NCBI GenBank assembly: GCA_943359495.1
Contig: CALRHY010000046.1
Location: forward strand, 1-6,263
DNA: 6,263 nt
Direction: 5' to 3'
From: Candidatus Uhrbacteria bacterium RIFOXYB12_FULL_58_10
Lineage (GTDB): Bacteria > Patescibacteriota > Patescibacteriia > 2-12-FULL-57-11
Shown here: one piece after another, positions 1 to 6,114 of the stretch
Position numbering within the stretch: position 1 is the first letter of the stretch
Layout of the letters: every line of letters begins with the position of its first letter
Translations under genes and position numbers: made by a program
Notes under the pieces: generated by a model
What the model saw: only the letters and a program-made list of their open reading frames with translations
Databases searched by the model: none
Told to the model about the DNA's origin: nothing

Positions 1-2
1 TC

Positions 3-158
3 AATGTCGATCGATTCAATGACGCACTCATCACCTGGCTCCTCTGGTACAACGGCGAACGTCCTCATTGGAGTCTTGGTCTCAAGTCACCAATTCAATT
101 CTTAACAGCGCAGAACCCAGGGTTGTGCAATATGTGGTGGCCCGATACATTGCATTGA
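3..158 (+). CDS. IS transposase, C-terminal fragment (DDE integrase core), runs in from left edge
   Basis: This is the last 51 codons of a transposase, in the frame starting at base 3 and ending at TGA 156-158. The translation contains WLLWYNGERPHWSLGLKSP, which fits the end of the retroviral-type integrase core (rve/rve_3) of IS481- and IS3-family transposases: a WYN..RPH.SLG..SP pattern just after the catalytic glutamate. The protein ends CNMWWPDTLH. The catalytic D, D and E residues and the DNA-binding N-terminus lie outside the window, so activity cannot be judged. The gene points rightward, so the right end of the IS should lie at or just after base 158. Assignment to the integrase superfamily is firm; the choice between IS3 and IS481 is open. 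Confidence 0.85.
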   Translation, partial: NVDRFNDALITWLLWYNGERPHWSLGLKSPIQFLTAQNPGLCNMWWPDTLH

Positions 159-183
159 CGAAATCCCCCTTTTCTGGTAGCAT
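155..183 (+). promoter_or_regulatory. Candidate sigma-70 promoter pointing outward from the IS end
   Basis: TTGACG (155-160, 5 of 6 to the -35 consensus) is followed after exactly 17 bases by TAGCAT (178-183, 4 of 6 to the -10 consensus). The -35 box overlaps the transposase stop codon, so it belongs to the IS. The -10 may lie in the IS or in flanking DNA. Transcription would begin near 190 and reach the Band 7 gene directly. Many IS elements carry an outward -35 or a full promoter at their ends. This is prediction by eye only. Confidence 0.45.
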
Positions 184-193
184 GCCTTCCGCA

Positions 194-197
194 AGGA
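194..197 (+). promoter_or_regulatory. Possible ribosome binding site (AGGA) for the Band 7 gene
   Basis: AGGA lies 10 bases before the TTG at 208 and 22 bases before the first ATG at 220. It is the reason to prefer the TTG start. It is one of only two plausible Shine-Dalgarno sites seen in the window. Confidence 0.35.
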
Positions 198-207
198 CGA
201 TTTTTCA

Positions 208-795
208 TTGGCATTTCATATGGCAGATTCCCTCGATAAATTGATGTATTCCTTCGTCATGGAGGATGTCTTGAAAGGGCTTTTTATCTATGTCCCGCCG
301 GGCTATGTTGCCTGTGTCTACGATCTTGGACGCGGTGTGCTTCGTAAGGTGCTGACGCCAGGACTGCATTTGAAGATTCCATTTTGGCAAAAAGCAAAAT
401 TGTTTAATACACAGACGCTCGAATACTCCATCAGCAAAAATTTTAATCCGGAGAATGTGCGTGGTCTTGGTGATTCGCCCATCGTTGCTCAATCGGCTGA
501 TGGTACGCGTATTTCTATTGAAGGAACTATTTTATTGCGCCTCGATATCAATCAGATTCCGATGATCTGGCAGAACATCGGCGAGGATTTTGTGATGAAG
601 ATCGTTCGACCAACGATTCAGAGTCGTTTACGCATGATCGCCTCGCGCTATACGCAAGCCGACATTGCTTCTATTCGTCGTGATACGGTGGAAATCGAAA
701 CAAAAAACGAATTGGAACGCATTTTTTTTCCACGCGGCATCTTTGTCGAAAATGTTTTGCTTTCTGAGATCGGCGGTGGTCGTGATCACAGTTGA
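208..795 (+). CDS. Band 7/SPFH (prohibitin-like) protein, truncated at both ends
   Basis: The 195-residue product is a clear SPFH domain. It has VPPGYVACVYDLGRGVL at about 29-45, PGLHLKIPFWQ at 51-61, an SPIVAQSADGTRISIEGTI block at about 90-108, and GEDFVMKIVRPTIQSRLRM in the second half. Family members are usually near 270-300 residues, with an N-terminal membrane helix before the VPPG motif and a long alpha-helical tail used for ring assembly. Both are missing here. Homology begins about 28 residues from the start with no hydrophobic helix before it, and stops after VENVLLSEI, where a short unrelated tail (GGGRDHS) precedes TGA. The frame is open leftward only to 181, so the anchor is not simply misannotated. 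The start could be TTG 208 (AGGA 10 bases upstream) or ATG 220. With an IS end just upstream, this is best read as a decayed remnant, possibly still transcribed. Domain identity is firm; function as a scaffold is doubtful. Confidence 0.8.
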   Translation: MAFHMADSLDKLMYSFVMEDVLKGLFIYVPPGYVACVYDLGRGVLRKVLTPGLHLKIPFWQKAKLFNTQTLEYSISKNFNPENVRGLGDSPIVAQSADGTRISIEGTILLRLDINQIPMIWQNIGEDFVMKIVRPTIQSRLRMIASRYTQADIASIRRDTVEIETKNELERIFFPRGIFVENVLLSEIGGGRDHS

Positions 796-1028
796 GATGC
801 TTGACACAGACTGATTTCGTTGGTACCCTGCAGATACTCCAGCTCGATTTCGGTCGTCTGGAGACCTTGACCGCGGCTCACGCTGCGGTTTTTAGGTCCT
901 CGGATTTTTACATCAATGCCCTTAGGGGGTTTGGGGGACGGCGACTGTTTGAGCTCCTTGGTTCTGCCCGGAGCCAGTTGCTCAATCAGCCTTGTGACAG
1001 ACAAGAAGACAATATTCTTTGCAGACAT
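786..1028 (-). CDS. Doubtful small ORF, 80 residues, no recognised family
   Basis: I do not recognise this protein. It is basic and proline-rich in the middle (SPSPKPPKG, residues about 30-38), with a more acidic C-terminal part (TTEIELEYLQGTNEIS) and no membrane segment. Its codons look plausible, with mixed amino acids and no simple repeats. A TATTAT box on the minus strand (1064-1059) lies about 30 bases upstream of the ATG, but I see no good -35 and no Shine-Dalgarno site. It overlaps the end of the Band 7 gene tail to tail by 10 bases. It fills most of a stretch that otherwise has no gene, so it may be a real small or remnant gene, or chance. Confidence 0.3.
   Translation of the reverse strand: MSAKNIVFLSVTRLIEQLAPGRTKELKQSPSPKPPKGIDVKIRGPKNRSVSRGQGLQTTEIELEYLQGTNEISLCQASQL
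870..893 (+). terminator. Possible weak intrinsic terminator after the Band 7 gene
   Basis: A 7-bp stem (870-876 with 883-889, including one G:T pair) closes a 6-base loop and runs directly into TTTTT (889-893). It lies about 75 bases past the Band 7 stop and on the correct strand. The stem is short and it sits inside the doubtful minus-strand ORF, so it may be accidental. Confidence 0.3.
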
Positions 1029-1079
1029 TCAAAGAAAGAATTCGCGGAGGGCGCATACATAATACGAGTTTCGCCATCC

Positions 1080-1120
1080 CCCAAAATCTTTTTGATTCTT
1101 TTGGGATTCGCCAAAAGAAT
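1080..1120 (+). other. Two competing hairpins upstream of rmlD
   Basis: Segment B (1094-1105, GATTCTTTTGGG) can pair in two ways. With the upstream segment (1080-1088) it forms 7 bp (CCCAAAA with TTTTGGG, 1080-1086 with 99-105 of the same hundred block, that is 1099-1105) plus two inner pairs. With the downstream segment it forms a perfect 10-bp stem, 1095-1104 with 1111-1120, loop GATTCG. The two pairings exclude each other. No T-tract follows either stem, so neither looks like a terminator. It matches no riboswitch class that I recognise. Confidence 0.45.
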
Positions 1121-1162
1121 GTCGGGCGACGATCTAGAATTGAGGCACGTTCTTTATCTTTT

Positions 1163-1191
1163 TTGCCTATTCCCTCGACCTTTAGTACACT
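1163..1191 (+). promoter_or_regulatory. Candidate promoter for rmlD, giving an almost leaderless mRNA
   Basis: TTGCCT (1163-1168) and TACACT (1186-1191) are separated by 17 bases, each matching consensus at 4 of 6 positions. The expected start of transcription, about 1198-1199, is only 2-3 bases before the rmlD ATG at 1201. There is no Shine-Dalgarno sequence between them, which agrees with leaderless initiation. Prediction by eye. Confidence 0.4.
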
Positions 1192-1200
1192 CAATCGCGT

Positions 1201-2049
1201 ATGAAAATCCTTATTCTCGGAGCGAAAGGCATGTTAGGGCAAGAGTTGGTGAAAGCCTTTGCCGACATGGGCGAAATTGCGGCGTGGGATCGAAGTACGG
1301 TGGATATGGCTCGGGCAGATGAACTCTCTGGAAAGATTACTGCCTTCATGCCGGATATTTTGATCAATGCCGCCGCTTATAACAACATGGATAAGGCGGA
1401 GACGGATGAAGCCGAACAGGCAAAAGCAATGAATAGCAATGTGGTTGGCGCACTGGCGGACATGTGCCAGATTTTGGCCATCACACTGGTCCATTTTTCC
1501 ACCGACTATGTGTTTGACGGAATAAAGACGGATGGGTATGTGGAGACCGATCAACCGAATCCGATCAGTGTCTACGGCGAAACGAAATATCTTGGTGAGC
1601 GTTTGCTGCGTATGTCCGGCGCGGAATACTATTTGGTTCGTACGTCACGGCTTTTCGGCCGTTCGGGCGCGTCAATGGGCGCGAAGAAAAGTTTTGTCGA
1701 TAGCATGCTCGAATTAGCAAAAACCAAGACCGAAATCTCATTGGTGGAAGATGAGGTCGCATCGCCGACCTATGTCGTCGATCTCGCTCGTGCTGTCCGC
1801 CGCCTGTTTGACGACAAGCGACCGTTTGGGATATACCACATCACCAACAGCGGTTCCTGCAGTTGGTACGAATACGGAAAGAAGGTATTTTCCCTCGCTG
1901 GCGTACCAGTCGCCACAACTGCCGTTTTGGGATCAAGCTTTCCGCGTCCGGCAAAACGTCCAGCCTTTTCCGTGTTAAAAAACACCAAATTGCCCCAATT
2001 GCGCCCTTGGGAAGAAGCATTGCAAGAATACTTGCGAGAGCGAGAATAG
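1201..2049 (+). CDS. rmlD: dTDP-4-dehydrorhamnose reductase (RmlD/RfbD)
   Basis: This 282-residue protein is an extended short-chain dehydrogenase of normal RmlD length. It reduces dTDP-4-dehydro-L-rhamnose to dTDP-L-rhamnose with NAD(P)H in the cytoplasm, the last step of the pathway. It has the Rossmann glycine motif GAKGMLG (7-13), INAAAYNNMDKAE (55-67, the usual NAAAYT.VD.AE block with small changes), HFSTDYVFDG (98-107), and the catalytic YxxxK as Y125 and K129 in SVYGETKYLGE, with T101 as the third catalytic residue. The C-terminal substrate domain ends with the typical FPRPAKRPAFSVLKNTKL (248-264 region). The ATG at 1201 gives the N-terminal strand MKILILGAKG at its expected place; no ribosome binding site precedes it. 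The rmlA gene follows after 77 bases on the same strand. RmlB and RmlC are not in the window. Confidence 0.93.
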   Translation: MKILILGAKGMLGQELVKAFADMGEIAAWDRSTVDMARADELSGKITAFMPDILINAAAYNNMDKAETDEAEQAKAMNSNVVGALADMCQILAITLVHFSTDYVFDGIKTDGYVETDQPNPISVYGETKYLGERLLRMSGAEYYLVRTSRLFGRSGASMGAKKSFVDSMLELAKTKTEISLVEDEVASPTYVVDLARAVRRLFDDKRPFGIYHITNSGSCSWYEYGKKVFSLAGVPVATTAVLGSSFPRPAKRPAFSVLKNTKLPQLRPWEEALQEYLRERE

Positions 2050-2126
2050 TGGGTGAGTAGCGTGTGTAAGGGCTAGGGGAGTACGTCGACCGTATATCGT
2101 CACTCCCTCACCCTCCTTCGATTTCT
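2050..2126 (+). other. rmlD-rmlA spacer with a hairpin and a pyrimidine-rich leader
   Basis: GGGAGT (2077-2082) pairs with ACTCCC (2102-2107), extended by an outer G:T pair and, across one bulged base, by ACG/CGT inside. GGGTGAG (2051-2057) can also pair with CTCACCC (2107-2113). No T-tract follows, so a terminator is unlikely and read-through from rmlD is probable. The 20 bases before the rmlA ATG are rich in C and T and have no Shine-Dalgarno site. TATATC (2093-2098) could be a -10 box, but no -35 fits. Confidence 0.35.
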
Positions 2127-3203
2127 ATGAAAGCCCTCATTGCTGCTGGCGGTCACGCCACGCGGCTTCGTCCGATTACCAGCACCACAAATAAGCATTT
2201 GATTCCGCTTGCCAACAAGCCGATGATTTTGCTTGCGTTGGAAAAAGTGCTCGAGGCAGGCATTCGGGACATTGCTATCAACATCAATCCTGGCGACCGT
2301 AGCATCCAATCGGTTGTCGGCTACGGCGACAAGTGGGGCGCACACATCACCTATTTGGAACAGCAGGGCGGTGCGCTCGGCGTTGCACACGTCGTGGCAA
2401 ACGCGCGGACGTTCTTGGGCAACGACCCCTTCCTTTTCTATCTCGGCGACAATATTCTGCTCGGTTCATTGAAACAGATGGTCGAGCGCTTTACTGAAGA
2501 GAACTTGGATTGCATGCTCGCGCTCTCTCGCGTCCGCGATCCGCAGCGGTTCGGCGTCCCAGTTTTTGAAAACGGTTCCATTGTCCGTGTGGAAGAGAAG
2601 CCGGAGAACCCTGTCGGGAATCTGGTGCAGACTGGTTTTTATTTGTACCGCAGTTCTTTTTTTGAAGCGTTCCAAAACATCAAGCCGTCGGCGCGTGGTG
2701 AATATGAAATTTCTGACATCAACACCTGGTTGATCCAGCGCGGCTATCGTTTGGGCTGGGAAGAAATTTCCGGCTATTGGAAAGATACAGGAAAGCCAGA
2801 AGATTTGTTGCATGGGAACCAGCTGCTCTTGAATGAGTTGGAGGCGGGGGCTGACGCAATCCGCGGCGAGGTCCATCCGTTATCTGTTTTGCAAGGAAAC
2901 GTGCATGTGGGTAAAGGGACGGTGATCGGTCAGAACGTGCTTATTCGCGGACCAGTGACCATCGGCGAAGACTGCGTGATTGAAAACGCCTACATTGGTC
3001 CGTATACGTCGATCGGTAAGGGCGTGAAAGTATTGAATACCGAAATCGAACACTCAATCATTTTTGATGGCGTCCATCTCGAATGCGGCAAACGTATCGT
3101 TGATAGTTTGATTGGCTTCAATGCAAAAGTGGTTTCTTCAAACGCATCCCTCCCGCTTGGTCATAAGATGATCGTCGGAGATAATTCGGTCGTGGAGATT
3201 TAA
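2127..3203 (+). CDS. rmlA: Glucose-1-phosphate thymidylyltransferase, long form (RmlA-long)
   Basis: The 358-residue protein joins a sugar-nucleotidyltransferase domain (about 1-240) to a left-handed beta-helix of hexapeptide repeats (about 250-340), the layout and length of long-form RmlA (usually about 350-360). It would make dTDP-glucose from dTTP and glucose-1-phosphate. The nucleotide-binding loop is GGHATRLRPITSTTNKHLIP (8-27), with A11 where the family usually has glycine. K23 is the likely catalytic lysine. Metal-binding aspartates are D108 (YLGDNI) and D220 (GYWKDTGKPEDLL). VEEKPENPVG (155-164) is the sugar-binding block. Beta-helix turns such as VHVGKGTVIGQNVLIRG lie at 259-275. The rmlD neighbour supports the dTDP-rhamnose assignment; related long enzymes can use UTP or other sugars, so exact specificity is inferred. 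The gene ends just before a strong terminator. Confidence 0.88.
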   Translation: MKALIAAGGHATRLRPITSTTNKHLIPLANKPMILLALEKVLEAGIRDIAININPGDRSIQSVVGYGDKWGAHITYLEQQGGALGVAHVVANARTFLGNDPFLFYLGDNILLGSLKQMVERFTEENLDCMLALSRVRDPQRFGVPVFENGSIVRVEEKPENPVGNLVQTGFYLYRSSFFEAFQNIKPSARGEYEISDINTWLIQRGYRLGWEEISGYWKDTGKPEDLLHGNQLLLNELEAGADAIRGEVHPLSVLQGNVHVGKGTVIGQNVLIRGPVTIGEDCVIENAYIGPYTSIGKGVKVLNTEIEHSIIFDGVHLECGKRIVDSLIGFNAKVVSSNASLPLGHKMIVGDNSVVEI

Positions 3204-3226
3204 GGTGCGACATCTTTTGTCAGTGA

Positions 3227-3261
3227 AAGAAAAAAGACGGCTAACCCCCGTCTTTTTTCTT
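3227..3261. terminator. Bidirectional intrinsic terminator between rmlA and the PEGA gene
   Basis: A perfect 14-bp stem (3227-3240 with 3248-3261) closes a 7-base loop (CTAACCC). The stem has a GACGG/CCGTC core, an A-tract on the left and T-tract on the right, so it works as hairpin plus T-run on either strand. It starts 24 bases after the rmlA stop and ends 6 bases before the stop of the convergent minus-strand gene, so it can serve both. Confidence 0.88.
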
Positions 3262-3267
3262 GTACGC

Positions 3268-4635
3268 TTATTCGAGCGCGACGCGATAGATACCTGCTTT
3301 GCCATCGCGTACACCAGCGACAAAGGTGTCAGTTGGGCTGGTTGCAAGGGCAGTTGTCGTTTCAAAGGTCGCGAGGATGGTGCTGATGTGTTTGCCAAAG
3401 CGTTCTGAGCGCTCGATAGCTCGAATGTCGCCGGCAGTGAGCAAGAGGGCGTGGCTAGCGTCGGTCATCCAATCGGCACTGCGGACTCCTTCGGCAACGC
3501 GGGCGAGTGTGGCAACGCGTTCGTTTGCTTCGATGACATGAAGTTCGACATCATCCCAGGCAAGCGCTGCCCAGGGAGCAGTAGGCGACCACAGTGCGGA
3601 GAAGGCGGGGATTGTCGCGGGTGGTTTTACCGATTGCGCTTCGCCGATGCGAATCACCGCACGTGCGGAATTATGAGCGGTGAAAAATCCTTCAGGCGAG
3701 GGCAAGAGTTCGTATGGCCCACCGGAGAGCATCGCAATATCTGTTTGAATACCAGTTGCTGGTGAGGCTGCGTAGAGGCGCGTTGTCGTGCTTTGTTGTT
3801 GTGTTCCATAGAGCAAGCCACCGCTGAGGAGTGGAAGCGTTCCCAGAGTTTCTTTTTCGGTGTTTTCGAGCGGTGTCGGGGGTGCGCCGTTAGCTGGGAA
3901 AATCCATAACCTGTTTTTTTCTGGAATGGTTCCAAGGGCAGTGGTACGAGAGATGCCAAGGAGCTTGGTCGGATCATCTTGGCTCCAGGCAATCTTGGTG
4001 AGCGCACCTGCTGGCGTTTGAAGCGAAATCTTTTTTCCAGCCTGCATGAGCGTGGCACGGATGCCTGTTGCGAGGCGTTCTGTCACAAGTAATGTCGTAC
4101 CACTCGGCGACCAGTCCAATGTTTCTATGGTCGAACTGGCGAGACGCGCCTCAAGGTTTGCGGTGCCGTTGGTTGCCTCAATCATCCAAATTTCTGTAAA
4201 TCCGTCGGTGGGGACGGCGGCGGCTAGGAGTGAGGAGTCGTGTGAGAGAGCGAGTTTTGAAACGGGTTTTTCAAAAAAAAGCGTTGGTTCCTGTTTTGGA
4301 AAGAGATGGACATTATCAACGAAGGTGGTTTTCCCGCCGTTGACGGTGAGCGTTTGTTGCCACGAAGAGTAGCCATCGCGAGAAAGCGTCAGAGTGTAGT
4401 CGCGAGGAAAAACGCCAGTGAGTCGCGCTGGGGTTACTAACGCACTTTCTGTTTCGCCAATGCGGATGCGCGCGCTACTCGGAATCGTATCAATGACGAC
4501 CACGCCGGTCGCTTCAAACCGTTGGTTGCGTGGGTTCCAACGATAGCCTGCCGTCCAAAAGACAAGGAGTGGGCCAAGTAGGGCAAAACCAAAGATCAGA
4601 AAGAGGGAAGTGACTGTTGCAGTGCGAAAACGCAT
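3268..4635 (-). CDS. Membrane-anchored PEGA-domain protein with predicted beta-propeller
   Basis: From ATG 4635 the product has 455 residues. Residues about 6-28 (VTSLFLIFGFALLGPLLVFW within this) form one membrane helix after a short basic tail (MRFRTA), so the rest is probably outside the membrane. Residues about 43-112 are a PEGA domain: TGVVVIDTIPSSARIRIGE, TPARLTGVFPRDYTLTLSRDGY and VNGGKTTFVDNVHLFP. Residues about 125-455 show repeats spaced like TolB/WD40-type propeller blades (LALSHDSSLLAA, LDWSPSGTTLLVT, IAWSQDDPTKLLGI, LWSPTAPWAALAW, ADWMTDASHALLLT, ATSPTDTFVAGVRDG). No catalytic residues are evident. The frame stays open to 4908, but that extension would run through the palindrome at 4657-4742 and into murA, and has no protein-like features. 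The start at 4635 places the helix correctly; it has no Shine-Dalgarno site. This layout is common in Patescibacteria; function is unknown, with a structural or binding role in the envelope the likeliest guess. Confidence 0.85.
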   Translation of the reverse strand: MRFRTATVTSLFLIFGFALLGPLLVFWTAGYRWNPRNQRFEATGVVVIDTIPSSARIRIGETESALVTPARLTGVFPRDYTLTLSRDGYSSWQQTLTVNGGKTTFVDNVHLFPKQEPTLFFEKPVSKLALSHDSSLLAAAVPTDGFTEIWMIEATNGTANLEARLASSTIETLDWSPSGTTLLVTERLATGIRATLMQAGKKISLQTPAGALTKIAWSQDDPTKLLGISRTTALGTIPEKNRLWIFPANGAPPTPLENTEKETLGTLPLLSGGLLYGTQQQSTTTRLYAASPATGIQTDIAMLSGGPYELLPSPEGFFTAHNSARAVIRIGEAQSVKPPATIPAFSALWSPTAPWAALAWDDVELHVIEANERVATLARVAEGVRSADWMTDASHALLLTAGDIRAIERSERFGKHISTILATFETTTALATSPTDTFVAGVRDGKAGIYRVALE

Positions 4636-4656
4636 ACGTGAAGATTTTTTTTGATC

Positions 4657-4742
4657 TGTCTTTGCGAGGAGTCGCACGACGAAGCAATCTTCGATCGACG
4701 TTCTGAAGGTTGCCGCGTCGCCAGGCGCTCCTCGCAAAGACA
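4657..4742. repeat. REP-like imperfect palindrome, 86 bp
   Basis: TGTCTTTGCGAGGAG (4657-4671) and its exact reverse complement (4728-4742) form a perfect 15-bp outer stem. The inner arms also pair with mismatches: ACGACGAAGCAATCTTC (from 4676) against the complement of the GGTTGCCGCGTCG segment (4708-4720). From memory, the arms resemble the dispersed palindromes built on TTGCGAGGAG...GACG..GCAATC found between genes in many bacterial genomes. It lies between two divergent genes and makes a large hairpin in either transcript. Confidence 0.8.
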
Positions 4743-4844
4743 AATAGGGAAAAAGATACCGCGCGCTGGAAGGTCTGTCCTGGAACGTGTATTCTGTGCT
4801 CAGTCTGCGATATGCGAGCTTAGAGACGATTTTTCTATTACTAT

Positions 4845-6104
4845 ATGAGCTATTTTCGGATCCAGGGCGGCAGTACGCTGCACGGGGAGATCGCCGTGAC
4901 TGGTGCAAAAAACGCGGCCCTTAAGCTGTGTATCGCCGCGTTGCTGACGGATGAACCCGTCTCTTTTTCGCGTATCCCGGAGATCGAAGATATCGCTCGC
5001 CTCTTTGCGGTACTGAAAGATCTTGGTGTCACGGTCACAAAAGAGGCTCCTGGCCAGTATACCATCCAGGCAAAAACATTTCGGACGACGGCATTATCGC
5101 GAGAACATGCACCAAAAATTCGCGTCTCGACACTGTTGATCGGTCCGCTCTTGGTCCGTGAGGGGTCGGTGACGTTGCCGCATCCCGGAGGCTGTGCACT
5201 CGGCAAACGGCCGATCAATTTGTTTCTGACTGGATTTTCTGCCTTCGGTGCAACGATCGCCGAACAAGACGATGAAGTGGCGTTTTCTGCAAAAAAATTA
5301 CGCGCCACGCGTTTTGTCTTCCCTGTTATTTCGCACACAGGCACAGAAGCATTGATGATGATTGCCTCGCGTGTTCCCGGGACAACGGTGCTTGTGAACG
5401 CTGCCATGGAACCGGAAGTGGTGCAGCTTGCAGATATGTTGCGCTCCATGGGTGCAAAAATTCGTGGGGATGGTTCACCAATGATTACTATCGAAGGAGT
5501 TGAACGTCTTTCTGGAACAAGCGTCACCGTGATTCCTGATCGTCTTGAGGTCGGCAGTTTTGCAGCGCTTGCTGCGGCGACAAAGAGTGATCTGACGATC
5601 ACGCACTGCGATCCGACGACACTTGAAGTGCCACTGCATTTCTTGCAACAAATGGGTGTGCCTTTGGAGATAACGAAAGACACCGTCCGCGTCCGTCCTG
5701 CGAAAGCCTTGCAAGCAATCAACATTACGACGCATGAGTATCCAGGATTCCCGACAGACTTACAGGCCCCGTTCACCGTTCTGCTCACGCAAGCAGAAGG
5801 GGAGTCGCTTGTTCACGAAACCATTTTCGATGGACGTCTTTTCTTTACAGATAAGTTGAATGGCATGGGTGCAAAAATCACTCTGCTTGATCCGCACCGT
5901 GTCCTGATCCATGGCGCAACACCATTGCGTGGAAAGAAGTTGGAATCCCCAGACATTCGTGCAGGCTTGGCATTGGTTGTTGCTGCGCTGGCTGCAGAAG
6001 GGGAAAGCAAGATTGAAAATATTTATCAGATTGATCGGGGATACGAACGGATTGAGGAGCGATTGAAGATGTTGGGGGCGAAGATTGAGCGGGTGGAGGA
6101 ATAG
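4845..6104 (+). CDS. murA: UDP-N-acetylglucosamine 1-carboxyvinyltransferase (MurA)
   Basis: The 419-residue protein has normal MurA length. It transfers enolpyruvate from PEP to UDP-GlcNAc, the first committed step of peptidoglycan synthesis, in the cytoplasm. Visible residues are K22 and N23 in TGAKNAALKL, R93 in KIRVSTLLIGPLL, the active-site loop HPGGCALGKRPINLF (113-127) with C117 and R122, D305 in YPGFPTDLQAP (catalytic aspartate), R371 in DIRAGLALVVAAL, and R398 in IYQIDRGYERIEERL. Both halves of the inside-out alpha/beta barrel are complete. C117 corresponds to the cysteine alkylated by fosfomycin; many resistant MurA proteins have aspartate there, so this one is predicted sensitive. 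The ATG at 4845 gives the standard N-terminus (MSYFRIQGGSTLHGEIAVTG) and has no Shine-Dalgarno site. A long antisense frame (4850-5788) is a shadow. The next gene start is 11 bases downstream. Confidence 0.96.
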   Translation: MSYFRIQGGSTLHGEIAVTGAKNAALKLCIAALLTDEPVSFSRIPEIEDIARLFAVLKDLGVTVTKEAPGQYTIQAKTFRTTALSREHAPKIRVSTLLIGPLLVREGSVTLPHPGGCALGKRPINLFLTGFSAFGATIAEQDDEVAFSAKKLRATRFVFPVISHTGTEALMMIASRVPGTTVLVNAAMEPEVVQLADMLRSMGAKIRGDGSPMITIEGVERLSGTSVTVIPDRLEVGSFAALAAATKSDLTITHCDPTTLEVPLHFLQQMGVPLEITKDTVRVRPAKALQAINITTHEYPGFPTDLQAPFTVLLTQAEGESLVHETIFDGRLFFTDKLNGMGAKITLLDPHRVLIHGATPLRGKKLESPDIRAGLALVVAALAAEGESKIENIYQIDRGYERIEERLKMLGAKIERVEE

Positions 6105-6114
6105 GGAAAATTTT

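Larger units (their letters stand above)
796..1200. other. 405-bp stretch without a convincing gene
   Basis: Between the Band 7 stop and rmlD I see no conserved protein, tRNA or rRNA. It contains the doubtful minus-strand ORF (786-1028), the weak terminator-like hairpin (870-893), a structured segment at 1080-1120 and the likely rmlD promoter (1163-1191). Short ORFs across 982-1204 on both strands overlap one another and match nothing I know. Because the Band 7 homology stops abruptly near 770, this region may be DNA joined on by a rearrangement rather than the original downstream sequence. Confidence 0.5.

Noticed and set aside
110..180. Matching inverted repeat of the right-edge IS end
   Set aside because: The best alignment by eye is only about half identical, which is no better than expected for such a search.
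184..205. Small hairpin CCTT/AAGG followed by TTTTT before the Band 7 gene
   Set aside because: A stem of only four pairs is too weak for a terminator, and the T-run is several bases away.
982..1322. Several overlapping short frames on both strands, including one running into rmlD
   Set aside because: They conflict with each other and with rmlD, have no start signals and no known domains.
2100..2876. Minus-strand frames inside rmlA
   Set aside because: Antisense shadows of a well-supported gene.
4785..4844. Promoter boxes for murA (TATTCT near 4790, TATTAC near 4836)
   Set aside because: Neither has a convincing -35 at the right distance, so I did not list a murA promoter.
4636..4908. N-terminal extension of the PEGA protein by 91 codons
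   Set aside because: It would read through the palindrome and into murA, and puts a low-complexity basic stretch before the membrane helix. ATG 4635 gives a normal anchored N-terminus.
4850..5788. 312-codon open frame on the minus strand
   Set aside because: It is antisense to murA, whose motifs are complete. The translation is rich in serine, threonine and arginine with no recognisable domain.
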